Origin: Candidatus Falkowbacteria bacterium CG10_big_fil_rev_8_21_14_0_10_44_15
GTDB taxonomy: Bacteria; Patescibacteriota; Patescibacteriia; Patescibacteriales; XYC2-FULL-47-12
Assembly: GCA_002773575.1 (NCBI GenBank)
Contig: PFAT01000060.1
Span: 8,996-23,835 of the forward strand
Direction: 5' to 3'
Length of the DNA: 14,840 nucleotides
The position numbers and the translations under genes were made by a program. The notes under the pieces were generated by a model. The model was given only the letters and a program-made list of their open reading frames with translations. It ran no database searches and had not been told where the DNA came from. Below, in pieces: positions 1 through 6,584 of this stretch. How positions within the stretch are numbered: position 1 is the stretch's first letter; every line of letters starts with the position of its first letter.

Positions 1-552
1 GGTAAACGTCTCGTCGGGCGGCGCCGATCGGACTAATTTTTTAGCCGCCGGCCGCTTTAATTTTTGCATTAAACTTAACCAAGGATGTTTTTCTTTAGCC
101 GCCGGTTCGAGGTTCAAACGCTCACTGCTTAAATTGAACCCGGCGGTTAAACCGTCGGCCGCTTTGGATATTTTGCTCATGGCCTCGCTTGCCGGCCCCT
201 CGCTTTTAAGTTCGGCTCGGCCGTTACCGCCGCCGCCAACGCCCTTGATGTGTTTCAGTAAGCTTTCTCTCGCCGCCTGCATATTAAGATTGCTTCGGCT
301 CAAAGGAACGGCGTCAGTAACCGCCGCGAAACCAGCGCCATCCGCTCCCTCGCTTTTTTTAAACAGCTTAAACAACCTGCTCGCTGCTTTTTTGGCGGGC
401 GAAACGGAGTCTTTGGGGGCAGCCGGGGAAGTTTGGCTCGCGCCGAGCGCCGCCGCCGGATGAGAAAGCTCCACCGCTTCTCTTTCTTTCTTTACGGTCT
501 GCTTTCTTTTTGGACGCTCCTCGGGGGGGAGAAAATTAATGTCGGTAGACAT
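1..552 (-). CDS. PilN-like pilus assembly protein, N-terminal part (cut by window edge)
   Basis: The minus-strand frame is open from an ATG at 552 to the window edge: 184 residues with no stop, so the C-terminus is missing. It begins MSTDINFLPPEER, which resembles the short N-terminal motif (I-N-L/F-L-P-P-E) of PilN-type inner-membrane pilus proteins. After this come a Lys/Arg-rich stretch, an Ala/Pro/Ser-rich linker (about residues 30-60), a basic KKAARRLFKLFKK segment and further low-complexity sequence. No membrane helix or fimbrial-assembly domain has appeared by the cut, so either lies beyond the window or is absent. It sits 57 bases downstream of pilM on the same strand, the usual pilM-pilN order, probably as one transcript. 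There is no Shine-Dalgarno sequence before the ATG. The PilN assignment is inferred from the motif and the neighbour; a Patescibacteria-specific pilus protein sharing only the N-terminal motif is the alternative. Confidence 0.65.
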   Translation of the reverse strand, partial: MSTDINFLPPEERPKRKQTVKKEREAVELSHPAAALGASQTSPAAPKDSVSPAKKAASRLFKLFKKSEGADGAGFAAVTDAVPLSRSNLNMQAARESLLKHIKGVGGGGNGRAELKSEGPASEAMSKISKAADGLTAGFNLSSERLNLEPAAKEKHPWLSLMQKLKRPAAKKLVRSAPPDETFT

Positions 553-567
553 GGGGATGTTTTAGTT

Positions 568-595
568 AAAAGTCTAAAGTCCTTAAAGTCCGTAA
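568..595. repeat. Short AAAGTC repeat between pilM and the PilN-like gene
   Basis: The hexamer AAAGTC occurs three times, at 569-574, 576-581 and 585-590, with unit spacings of 7 and 9 bases. This almost fills the short gap between pilM and the next gene. It is a small degenerate tandem repeat of unknown role. Confidence 0.5.
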
Positions 596-609
596 AACCA
601 AACGAATTT

Positions 610-1704
610 TTAGATAGTTTCCCTTAACGCCAGCCCGACCGCAATCGCCATCTTCGTGCCCATTTCATCTAAAGCCGGCTTCAAATCCAGGGGGTAAGAC
701 AGCCGCGCGAACGGGTCGCCAATAATAACTTTGGTATCTAAAATAGCGCTTAAATAATTGTCAATGCGGGGTAAGTTCGCTCCCCCGCCGGCCAGTATTA
801 CTTTTTCAATCTGCTTGTTATTTTCTTGCTGAAATAAATTCAGCGAATATTTTATTTCATTAACTATCGGCGCAATCGTATTGGTGATGATAGCCGGCAG
901 TGGAGTGGCCGCCTGGTCGTTAAGGGATGAGCCTAAATCCAACTTAAATTGTTCGGCTCGCTTAAAATCCACCTTTAAGCTGTCGCTAATGGCTTTAGTG
1001 ACCATAATGCCGCCGGAATTTAAACTGCGGCTGAACATCGGCAAACCATTGGCAATAATGGCGATGTCCGTATTCACCGCCCCTAGATCAACCAAGGCGA
1101 CGACTGAGCGGTCTATCCCCACTAAAGAGCGAATGAGGGAAAATATTTCCGTTTCTAAGCTTAATAAATTTATTTTCGCCTCCTTAAAAATAGCGACGTA
1201 TTTTTTGACTAATGATTTGGGCGCGCCGGTTAACAGGACTTTGGTGTTGCCGTTAATTTGGCCGTCCGCCTCGTCCCGCGATACTGCGGGAGACTGTTCG
1301 GCTGCGGGCGGAGTCTCGGCTAAAACTTTCCAGTCCAAAATCATCTCTTCTAAATCAAGCGGCATCACTTTCTTCGCCTCCCCCATCACCGCCGCCGCTA
1401 AATCTTTTTTATCAATACGATTTAAACTTAAAACTGCAGAAAATACCGAAAAACTAGGCAACGCCGCCACGGCATTATTATTTTTTATATTAGAGCGGCT
1501 GCAGATTTCGGTAATTAAACGAGCGGCTTTGGCGGTATCAATAGACAAATTTTTTGCCGAAAAATCACTGGCTTCTTCGCTGTAGCCGTAATTCACTAAC
1601 GTTGCCTGCCCTTTAATCTTTCTGATCTCTACGATTTTGACGCTAGTTTTACCGATGTCCACTCCTAAATAGCTCTGCGGCTTTTTAAAAATATTTTTAA
1701 ACAT
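610..1704 (-). CDS. pilM: Type IV pilus assembly protein PilM
   Basis: PilM is the actin-like (FtsA/MreB fold) cytoplasmic ATP-binding protein of the type IV pilus inner-membrane platform, which recruits PilN. The 364-residue length is normal. The N-terminus has the expected phosphate-1 loop (YLGVDIGKTSVKIVE, residues 12-26) after a short MFKNIFKK segment. The second phosphate loop is VALVDLGAVNTDIAII (about 205-220), and the adenosine motif ILAGGGANLPRIDNYL lies near residue 310. The family core around KKVMPLDLEEMILDWKVL is intact. No Shine-Dalgarno sequence precedes the ATG at 1704; the start fits the family N-terminus. The gene reads towards the PilN-like gene and away from the propeller gene across a shared promoter region. 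In naturally competent bacteria such pili bring DNA to the cell, which would fit the comEC genes further right. Confidence 0.93.
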   Translation of the reverse strand: MFKNIFKKPQSYLGVDIGKTSVKIVEIRKIKGQATLVNYGYSEEASDFSAKNLSIDTAKAARLITEICSRSNIKNNNAVAALPSFSVFSAVLSLNRIDKKDLAAAVMGEAKKVMPLDLEEMILDWKVLAETPPAAEQSPAVSRDEADGQINGNTKVLLTGAPKSLVKKYVAIFKEAKINLLSLETEIFSLIRSLVGIDRSVVALVDLGAVNTDIAIIANGLPMFSRSLNSGGIMVTKAISDSLKVDFKRAEQFKLDLGSSLNDQAATPLPAIITNTIAPIVNEIKYSLNLFQQENNKQIEKVILAGGGANLPRIDNYLSAILDTKVIIGDPFARLSYPLDLKPALDEMGTKMAIAVGLALRETI

Positions 1705-1713
1705 AATTCAATT

Positions 1714-1742
1714 TTGCTAATAACCCCAGTATAGTTTATAAT
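1714..1742 (+). promoter_or_regulatory. Predicted promoter for the propeller gene
   Basis: The -35 box is TTGCTA (1714-1719, four of six consensus bases), followed by a 17-base spacer and a perfect -10 TATAAT (1737-1742). The next plus-strand gene starts at 1859, so the leader would be about 110 bases. Seen by eye only; the perfect -10 and 17-base spacing make it credible. Confidence 0.5.
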
Positions 1743-1794
1743 AAATTACAGCTAAGCCCCCGCGAGCGGTTATCAACATAAGGTAATTATATTT

Positions 1795-1803
1795 ATTTTA
1801 ACA
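1795..1803 (-). promoter_or_regulatory. Predicted extended -10 promoter element for pilM
   Basis: Read on the minus strand, the sequence is TGT followed by TAAAAT (five of six -10 bases), an extended -10 pattern. A weak TTGCAT lies 18 bases further upstream. It points at pilM, about 90 bases away, so this divergent region may carry promoters for both flanking genes. Moderate to low certainty. Confidence 0.35.
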
Positions 1804-1858
1804 TATTTGGCGGTAGTGATGCAACTGTTCTCAAAGCCAAAAATTGTTTTTATGTTTT

Positions 1859-3118
1859 ATGGTCATAAATTATAAAAAAATTATCTTGATAGTCGGATTT
1901 TTACTGGGGTGTTTATTCATCGGCTATCTTATTTACGCTTTATTTTTTAAGTCAACTCCGCCCGCCGTTACTACGGAGACGCCGCCGGCCGCTTCATCGC
2001 TGGCGCAGCTGCCTAGCGCTAAAGTTGGCGCTTCCGGAGCCGTCGGCGCTGATGCGGGAACCGGGAAACTGCCGAGCGGAGAAAAAGCGGCGCCGTCCGA
2101 AACTCCCCGATCCTTGGGCCAAGAAGCGGCCGTCGTCGCCCAAGGCGGCTTAACGCAAACGACTCTGCTTAGTTCGCTCGCTAGCTTTGCGCCGACGCTG
2201 GGCGATAACGGCGCGGATATTTATTTCTATAATCGCAACGACGGCCAATTTTACCGCTTAAACGGCAACGGGCAAGCAACCGCCTTAAGCGATAAAAAAT
2301 TCTTTAACGTGGCGCGCGTCAGTTGGGCCGCCAATAAACAAAAGGCGATGATGGAGTACCCGGACGGAGCCAACATTTTATATAATTTCCAAACCGGGCA
2401 ACAGCTGACTTTGCCCAAACATTGGCAGGACTTTGACTTTTCTCCCCAAAGCACGCAAATAGTGGCTAAAAGCATCGGACTCAATCCGGAAAATAACTGG
2501 CTGATTACCGCCAATGAAGACGGCTCGCAAGCCCGCGCGATTGAAAATTTAGGAGCCAACTACCCCGCGGCGTATTCTTCCTGGTCGCCGAATAATCTCT
2601 CGGTAGCTTTATTTACGGAAAGCATTGACTTCAACCGCCAACGGTTATATTTCATTGGCCAAAACGACGAAAATTTCAAATCAACGACCATTGAGGGCCG
2701 CGGACCGGAATTTAAATGGACTCCTTCTGGCAGCCGCCTGCTCTATAGCGTTTATAGCGACGCCACTAATTTAAACCCGAGTTTATGGGTGGTGGACGCT
2801 CAAGGCGAAAATATCGGCGCTAACCGCCAAAGTTTAGGAATCCGAACTTGGGCTGATAAATGCGCTTTCTCTAGCGAAACAGTTGCTTATTGCGCCGTGC
2901 CTGCTAATTTACCGGAAGGAGCGGGCCTGTTCCCGGAACTCGCGCAAAACACGGCTGACAGCATCTATAAAATTGACTTGACTACCGGTTCTTATTCTCT
3001 AGCCGCCGTGCCAGACGGCGCTTACAACATCCAAACGATAATTGTTTCTGCGGATGAAAGGCAGCTTTATTTTACCGACGGCGCAACCGGCAATATACAT
3101 AAAATAAGATTGAAATAA
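1859..3118 (+). CDS. Membrane-anchored TolB/WD40-like beta-propeller protein
   Basis: The 419-residue protein starts MVINYKK and then has one hydrophobic segment (about residues 9-31), which suggests an uncleaved membrane anchor with the rest outside. A Pro/Ala/Gly-rich linker follows (about 35-105). The remainder shows propeller-type repeats: strands ending in a charged turn with sequences such as DIYFYNRNDGQFYRL, VSWAANKQKAMMEYPDG, YSSWSPNNLSVALF, FKWTPSGSRLLYSV and DLTTGSYSL. These match the PD40/TolB-like style of repeat; no enzyme motif was found. I chose the ATG at 1859 over the in-frame TTG at 1844 because it places the anchor right at the N-terminus; neither has a Shine-Dalgarno sequence. 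Ligand or partner is unknown. Proximity to pilM hints at an envelope role, but the gene is divergent from it and that link is weak. Confidence 0.8.
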   Translation: MVINYKKIILIVGFLLGCLFIGYLIYALFFKSTPPAVTTETPPAASSLAQLPSAKVGASGAVGADAGTGKLPSGEKAAPSETPRSLGQEAAVVAQGGLTQTTLLSSLASFAPTLGDNGADIYFYNRNDGQFYRLNGNGQATALSDKKFFNVARVSWAANKQKAMMEYPDGANILYNFQTGQQLTLPKHWQDFDFSPQSTQIVAKSIGLNPENNWLITANEDGSQARAIENLGANYPAAYSSWSPNNLSVALFTESIDFNRQRLYFIGQNDENFKSTTIEGRGPEFKWTPSGSRLLYSVYSDATNLNPSLWVVDAQGENIGANRQSLGIRTWADKCAFSSETVAYCAVPANLPEGAGLFPELAQNTADSIYKIDLTTGSYSLAAVPDGAYNIQTIIVSADERQLYFTDGATGNIHKIRLK

Positions 3119-3178
3119 ATTTCTAATTCCTAAGGAGTTAAAAAATTGGGCATTAATTAGGTTAATTAGAAATTCTAA
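3118..3178 (+). repeat. Overlapping inverted repeats before the DsbA-like gene
   Basis: AATTTCTAATT (3118-3128) is a perfect 11-base inverted repeat of AATTAGAAATT (3164-3174), with a 35-base loop. The right arm also takes part in a second palindrome, TTAGAA-A-TTCTAA (3166-3178), so the two foldings exclude each other. All pairs are AT-rich and the stability is modest. The region ends four bases before the DsbA-like start codon. Confidence 0.5.
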
Positions 3179-3181
3179 ATT

Positions 3182-3919
3182 ATGTCTAAATCCAAGGATT
3201 CTTTCCCCACGACATTCATCCCCCTTTCTTTGCTATTGTTATTGTTATTTATCGTCTTTTTATTTATCATCTATCCCCTTACTTTCCGCCGTTCCCCGCA
3301 ACAAGCGCAACTAAAAGCGGCTGATACTTTTTATTTTAATAATGATTACAATGAAACTGACCCCTTACTCACTGCCGTTCCTACTTTAGACAAAATGATT
3401 ACCGGGCCGATCATTACCGGCCTTGACCCAAGTATTGGCGCAAGCGACGCGCCGGTAAATATCGTTGTTTATACCGATTTTACCTGCTGGTACTGCGGCC
3501 AAACTATAGCGGATGCGCGGCAAATACAGCGGCAATTTCCGGCTAAAGTAAGAGTGGTGCATAAAGATTTTCCGAGCGCGGACAAAACTTTTAAATCATA
3601 CCAAGCCGCCATTGCCGGCCGTTGCGCGCAGGCGCAGAATAAATTTTGGGAGATGAGTAATTTGCTTTATCAAAATTACGACAACTTGAGCCAAGTTTTG
3701 TTTAATTCGCTTGCCCGCGAGCTTAAATTAAACCAGCCGCAGTTTGAGCAATGCTTAACTAACGGCGCCACGACCGCTTTAATTAACGACGACATCAAAG
3801 AAGCCAACGCCCTGCGCATCAACGGCATCCCAACGGTATATGTTAATAAACAAGAGATTATGGGCAAGGTAACTCATGAGGAGTTAAAGCAGGCGATAGA
3901 GGAAGAGCTGAAAAAATAA
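3182..3919 (+). CDS. DsbA-family thiol:disulfide oxidoreductase, membrane-anchored
   Basis: The 245-residue protein has an N-terminal membrane helix (about residues 12-33) and a thioredoxin-fold domain from about residue 85. The strand VNIVVYTDFTCWYCGQ contains the active-site pair C102-W-Y-C105. The cis-proline loop GIPTVYVN (P217) lies opposite the active site, as in DsbA/DsbG-like enzymes, and the helical insertion between them (about 140-205) has the usual length. Such proteins form or shuffle disulfides in secreted proteins, here facing outward on an anchor. Two further cysteines, C148 and C191, lie in the helical part and could form a structural disulfide (inference). No Shine-Dalgarno sequence is visible before the ATG. 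The next gene starts 13 bases after the stop, suggesting a shared transcript with the lysozyme fusion. The fold is clear; whether it acts as oxidase, isomerase or reductase is not. Confidence 0.9.
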   Translation: MSKSKDSFPTTFIPLSLLLLLLFIVFLFIIYPLTFRRSPQQAQLKAADTFYFNNDYNETDPLLTAVPTLDKMITGPIITGLDPSIGASDAPVNIVVYTDFTCWYCGQTIADARQIQRQFPAKVRVVHKDFPSADKTFKSYQAAIAGRCAQAQNKFWEMSNLLYQNYDNLSQVLFNSLARELKLNQPQFEQCLTNGATTALINDDIKEANALRINGIPTVYVNKQEIMGKVTHEELKQAIEEELKK

Positions 3920-3932
3920 AATTTTTAAACTA

Positions 3933-4862
3933 ATGTCCAACTTATTAAAAACCGTTATAATTTTTATTTTCACATCCGCCCTCTTTTTTTCTTTTGTTAA
4001 CTTTGCCTTAGCTACGGAAACCGGTTTAACCCCGCCGCGACTGCAAATTAATATTCCCACTCTAGACCTATCGGAATGGACGGTAAACAACAGCGGCAAC
4101 TGGCTGGGGCTTTACATTAAAGCAATCTACCAATACGCCATCGGCATCGTGGGAATCTTAGCGGCCGTAGTTTTAATGTTCGGCGGCCTGCTTTGGCTCA
4201 CGGCCGGCGGCAACACCGGCCAAGTTACCGAAGCCAAAGAATGGATTAAAGCTTCTTTGACCGGCTTGATTTTAGCTTTATCGTCGTATATGATTTTGTA
4301 TGTCGTTAATCCGGATTTGACGATTTTTCAGCCGCTAAATATACCTTCTATTAAGAGTACGGGCACAAATAACGCTACTAATAATTTAACGCGAAGCGGT
4401 GATCCTCTTAATTTAACTGGCGTCACTGACAACCAAAGTTTAACCAAAGCTTATGAAGGCCTAAGATTAGATCCGTACACGGATTCGCTCGGTAACTTAA
4501 CTATCGGCTACGGGCATAGATTGGGGATAGATGAATCGCGTGACAGCATTACCCAAGAACAGGCGGAAAATTTATTTAATGGTGATTACACTAGAGCTAT
4601 GCAAATCGCTCAATCAGTATCTGTTAGGGATTATGGCACAGACTTTAATACTCTTACCTCGGCGCAACAGGGAGTGTTAACTGATATGGCTTTTAATATG
4701 GGTAGAGGAGGGTTAAATAGCTTTAGCAGAATGTTTGAAGCAATTAATCAACAAAATTGGGTCCAAGCCGGAGCGGAAATAAGAGACAGCACATACGCCG
4801 GACAAGTCGGGCAGCGCTCCAACACTAATGCTAACATTATGGCGAGCGGGCAACTACCATAA
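3933..4862 (+). CDS. Two-helix T4SS-pilin-like protein fused to a T4-type lysozyme (GH24)
   Basis: The 309-residue protein has three parts. Residues 1-28 look like a signal peptide ending at ALA-TE. Residues 60-128 hold two membrane helices (about 68-91 and 107-126) joined by a short AGGNTGQVTEAKEWIKAS turn. This matches the small 'type IV secretion system pilin' family (VirB2-like), common in Patescibacteria. After a Thr/Asn-rich linker (130-165) comes a complete phage-T4-type lysozyme domain. E175, D184 and T190 have exactly the spacing of T4 lysozyme E11, D20 and T26. The TIGYGH strand, the DMAFNMGRGGLNSFSRM helix and QVGQRS near the end are also family marks. It should cleave the glycan chains of peptidoglycan while held at the membrane. 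The lysozyme part prefers AGA for arginine, unlike flanking genes, which hints that the domain was acquired. The radA start codon follows four bases after the stop. Confidence 0.85.
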   Translation: MSNLLKTVIIFIFTSALFFSFVNFALATETGLTPPRLQINIPTLDLSEWTVNNSGNWLGLYIKAIYQYAIGIVGILAAVVLMFGGLLWLTAGGNTGQVTEAKEWIKASLTGLILALSSYMILYVVNPDLTIFQPLNIPSIKSTGTNNATNNLTRSGDPLNLTGVTDNQSLTKAYEGLRLDPYTDSLGNLTIGYGHRLGIDESRDSITQEQAENLFNGDYTRAMQIAQSVSVRDYGTDFNTLTSAQQGVLTDMAFNMGRGGLNSFSRMFEAINQQNWVQAGAEIRDSTYAGQVGQRSNTNANIMASGQLP

Positions 4863-4866
4863 TAAT

Positions 4867-6201
4867 ATGCCAAAACTAACAACCATCTACGCGTGCGTTA
4901 AATGCGGCGCCCAATCCCCAAAATGGTCTGGGCGCTGTTTAAGCTGTGGCGCTTGGGGCACAATGCAAGAAGAAACAATTGACAAAAAAGAACAAACGCA
5001 AACAAACTTGCAAGTTACGGCTGCCCAAACTACTGATTTAGAAAGTATCGCGGTAGAAAAATTAGAGCGGCTCGCAACCGGCATTTCCGAATTTGACCGC
5101 GTCTTAGGCGGAGGAATGGCGCCGGGCAGTTTAGTTTTAATCGGCGGCGAGCCGGGCATTGGCAAATCAACTTTGATGCTGCAGGTAGCGGCGAGCGTCT
5201 CGGGCGCGCTGTATGTCAGCGGCGAAGAGTCAGCCGCCCAGATAAAATCGCGGCTTATTCGCCTGCAACTCAAAAGCAACTTGCAATTTTCCGCCGAAAC
5301 CAATGTGGAAAAAATAATCAGCGCCATTTTGAAAATGAAACCGCCGCTGGTTATTATTGATTCAATCCAAACGGCGTATTCTTCCGACGCGCCGGCCGAA
5401 ACCGGCAGCGTCAACCAAATCCGCGCCTGCGCCGCCAAACTATTGCAAATTGCCAAAGAAAATAATGTCACCATTTTTATCACCGGCCATATTACTAAAG
5501 ACGGGCTGCTCGCCGGGCCAAAGACGCTGGAACATTTGGTAGACACCGTTATTTATCTGGAACAGCAAAAAAATAAAGACTTCCGTATTTTGCGCACCGT
5601 TAAAAACCGCTTTGGTTCAACGGACGAAATCGGTTTGTTTGAAATGACCGGCCTGGGCTTTAAAGAAATAATTAATTCTGCCGGCGTATTTTTAGATGAG
5701 CGCGCTAACGCGCAGACCGGCAATGCGGTGTCCTGCGTGATGGAAGGCACGCGGCCGTTTTTGGTAGAAGCGCAGGCGCTCGCGACTAAAACTGTTTTTG
5801 GCTATCCCCAGCGCAAATCCGCCGGTTTTGACTTAAACCGCCTGCAAATTTTAATCGCCGTTTTAACCAAACGCGCCGGCGTTAATTTAATGGCGCAAGA
5901 CGTGCATATCAACATTGTCGGCGGGCTTAGAATAACCGAAACGGCTTTGGATTTAGCGGTTTGCGCCGCCATTGTTTCCAGTCTCTTAAACCAAGTTATA
6001 GACGCTAAAACGATTATTTTGGGCGAAGTCGGTTTAGGGGGCGAAGTGCGTTCAGTCCATAAGCTTGAACAACGGCTGGCGGAAGCGGCGAAATTAGGGT
6101 TCAACAAAGCGATTATTCCGCCAGTTAACGCGGAAGTTAAATTGGAGTTGGTAAAAATTAACAATGTGGGAGAGCTGGTGAAATACATCACCGGGCGATA
6201 A
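4867..6201 (+). CDS. radA: DNA repair protein RadA (Sms)
   Basis: RadA is a RecA-like ATPase and helicase that helps branch migration during homologous recombination, including recombination of DNA taken up in competent bacteria. The 444 residues carry all the family marks. The N-terminal zinc finger uses C10, C13, C24 and C27. The Walker A motif is GEPGIGKST (94-102) and Walker B is LVIIDS (about 160). The RadA-specific KNRFG motif lies near residue 250. The C-terminal Lon-like (S16-fold) domain includes GGLRITETALDLAVCAA and GEVGLGGEVRSV. I start at the ATG at 4867, because the zinc finger then lies at its usual place; an upstream in-frame ATG at 4828 would overlap the lysozyme gene. There is no Shine-Dalgarno sequence and only four bases separate it from the preceding stop, so translation is probably coupled. 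Confidence 0.97.
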   Translation: MPKLTTIYACVKCGAQSPKWSGRCLSCGAWGTMQEETIDKKEQTQTNLQVTAAQTTDLESIAVEKLERLATGISEFDRVLGGGMAPGSLVLIGGEPGIGKSTLMLQVAASVSGALYVSGEESAAQIKSRLIRLQLKSNLQFSAETNVEKIISAILKMKPPLVIIDSIQTAYSSDAPAETGSVNQIRACAAKLLQIAKENNVTIFITGHITKDGLLAGPKTLEHLVDTVIYLEQQKNKDFRILRTVKNRFGSTDEIGLFEMTGLGFKEIINSAGVFLDERANAQTGNAVSCVMEGTRPFLVEAQALATKTVFGYPQRKSAGFDLNRLQILIAVLTKRAGVNLMAQDVHINIVGGLRITETALDLAVCAAIVSSLLNQVIDAKTIILGEVGLGGEVRSVHKLEQRLAEAAKLGFNKAIIPPVNAEVKLELVKINNVGELVKYITGR

Positions 6202-6207
6202 TTACTC

Positions 6208-6236
6208 TGTCATTCCCGCGCAGGCGGGAATCCCGT
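6208..6236. repeat. Left 29-bp inverted repeat of the GIY-YIG element
   Basis: This 29-bp sequence pairs in inverted orientation with 6552-6580, with 26 of 29 bases identical. It is itself a hairpin: stem 6212-6219 with 6224-6231, loop GCAG. It begins seven bases after the radA stop. Confidence 0.85.
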
Positions 6237-6251
6237 GAAAACGAGATTAAT

Positions 6252-6548
6252 ATGAAAGACTATACCTATTATGTTTACATATTAACCAATCAAAGAAATA
6301 CAGTATTATATGTAGGAGTTACTAATAATTTAATAGAAAGGGCGCGACAACATAAAGAAAAAATTACTAAAGGGTTTACTCAAAAATACAATGTGGATAA
6401 GTTAATATATTATGAGGAGTACGGACAAATCGGTGATGCTCTATATCGGGAAAAATGTTTGAAGAAATGGAATAGAGCGTGGAAAGAAAAATTAATAAAT
6501 CAATTTAATCCCAAATGGAGAGACTTATTTGAGGAGTTAATCACTTAA
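6252..6548 (+). CDS. Single-domain GIY-YIG endonuclease-like protein
   Basis: The 98-residue protein is a complete stand-alone GIY-YIG domain of the small YhbQ/UPF0213-like kind. YYVYILTNQRNTVLYVGVTNN (residues 5-25) carries the two strands of the GIY-YIG motif, here YVY and YVG. R30 in LIERARQHK is the catalytic arginine position. KLIYYEEYGQIGDALYREKCLKKW contains the likely metal-binding glutamate (E62 region) and the conserved REKxLKKW helix; NQFNPKWRDL ends the domain. Family members are structure- or site-specific nucleases, but the function of the small ones is largely unknown. The gene lies between inverted 29-bp palindromic repeats and is much richer in AT than radA and mpg, which supports transfer. 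Only a weak ribosome-binding site is visible. Confidence 0.92.
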   Translation: MKDYTYYVYILTNQRNTVLYVGVTNNLIERARQHKEKITKGFTQKYNVDKLIYYEEYGQIGDALYREKCLKKWNRAWKEKLINQFNPKWRDLFEELIT

Positions 6549-6551
6549 ACG

Positions 6552-6580
6552 ACGGGATCCCCGCCTACGCGGGGATGACA
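6552..6580. repeat. Right 29-bp inverted repeat of the GIY-YIG element
   Basis: Inverted partner of 6208-6236 with three differences. Two of these differences are at positions that pair with each other in the hairpin (6559 with 6574), where the left copy has T-A and this copy has C-G, so the stem is preserved. Its GGGGATGA end lies about ten bases before the mpg start codon and may serve as that gene's ribosome-binding site. Confidence 0.85.
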
Positions 6581-6584
6581 TAAT

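Larger units (their letters stand above)
6208..6580. mobile_element. Putative minimal mobile element: GIY-YIG gene between inverted palindromic repeats
   Basis: The 373-bp unit consists of a single GIY-YIG nuclease gene between two inverted 29-bp hairpin repeats. A GATTAA hexamer just inside each end (6245-6250, mirrored at 6537-6542) extends the symmetry a little. The unit is visibly richer in AT than the flanking radA and mpg genes. I could not find a convincing target-site duplication outside the repeats. Whether it moves is inference; a REP-like palindrome pair that merely flanks the gene is the alternative. Confidence 0.55.

Noticed and set aside
134..463. Plus-strand open frame of 109 codons
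   Set aside because: Antisense to the PilN-like gene, low-complexity Ala/Leu/Ser translation; the minus-strand frame is open throughout and has a family motif.
881..1585. Long plus-strand open frame (234 codons) opposite pilM
   Set aside because: It lies wholly antisense to a well-supported pilM, has no recognisable domain and arises from the GC-rich codon pattern of the other strand.
4887..5546. Minus-strand open frame of 219 codons
   Set aside because: Mirror of radA, which is certain from its motifs.
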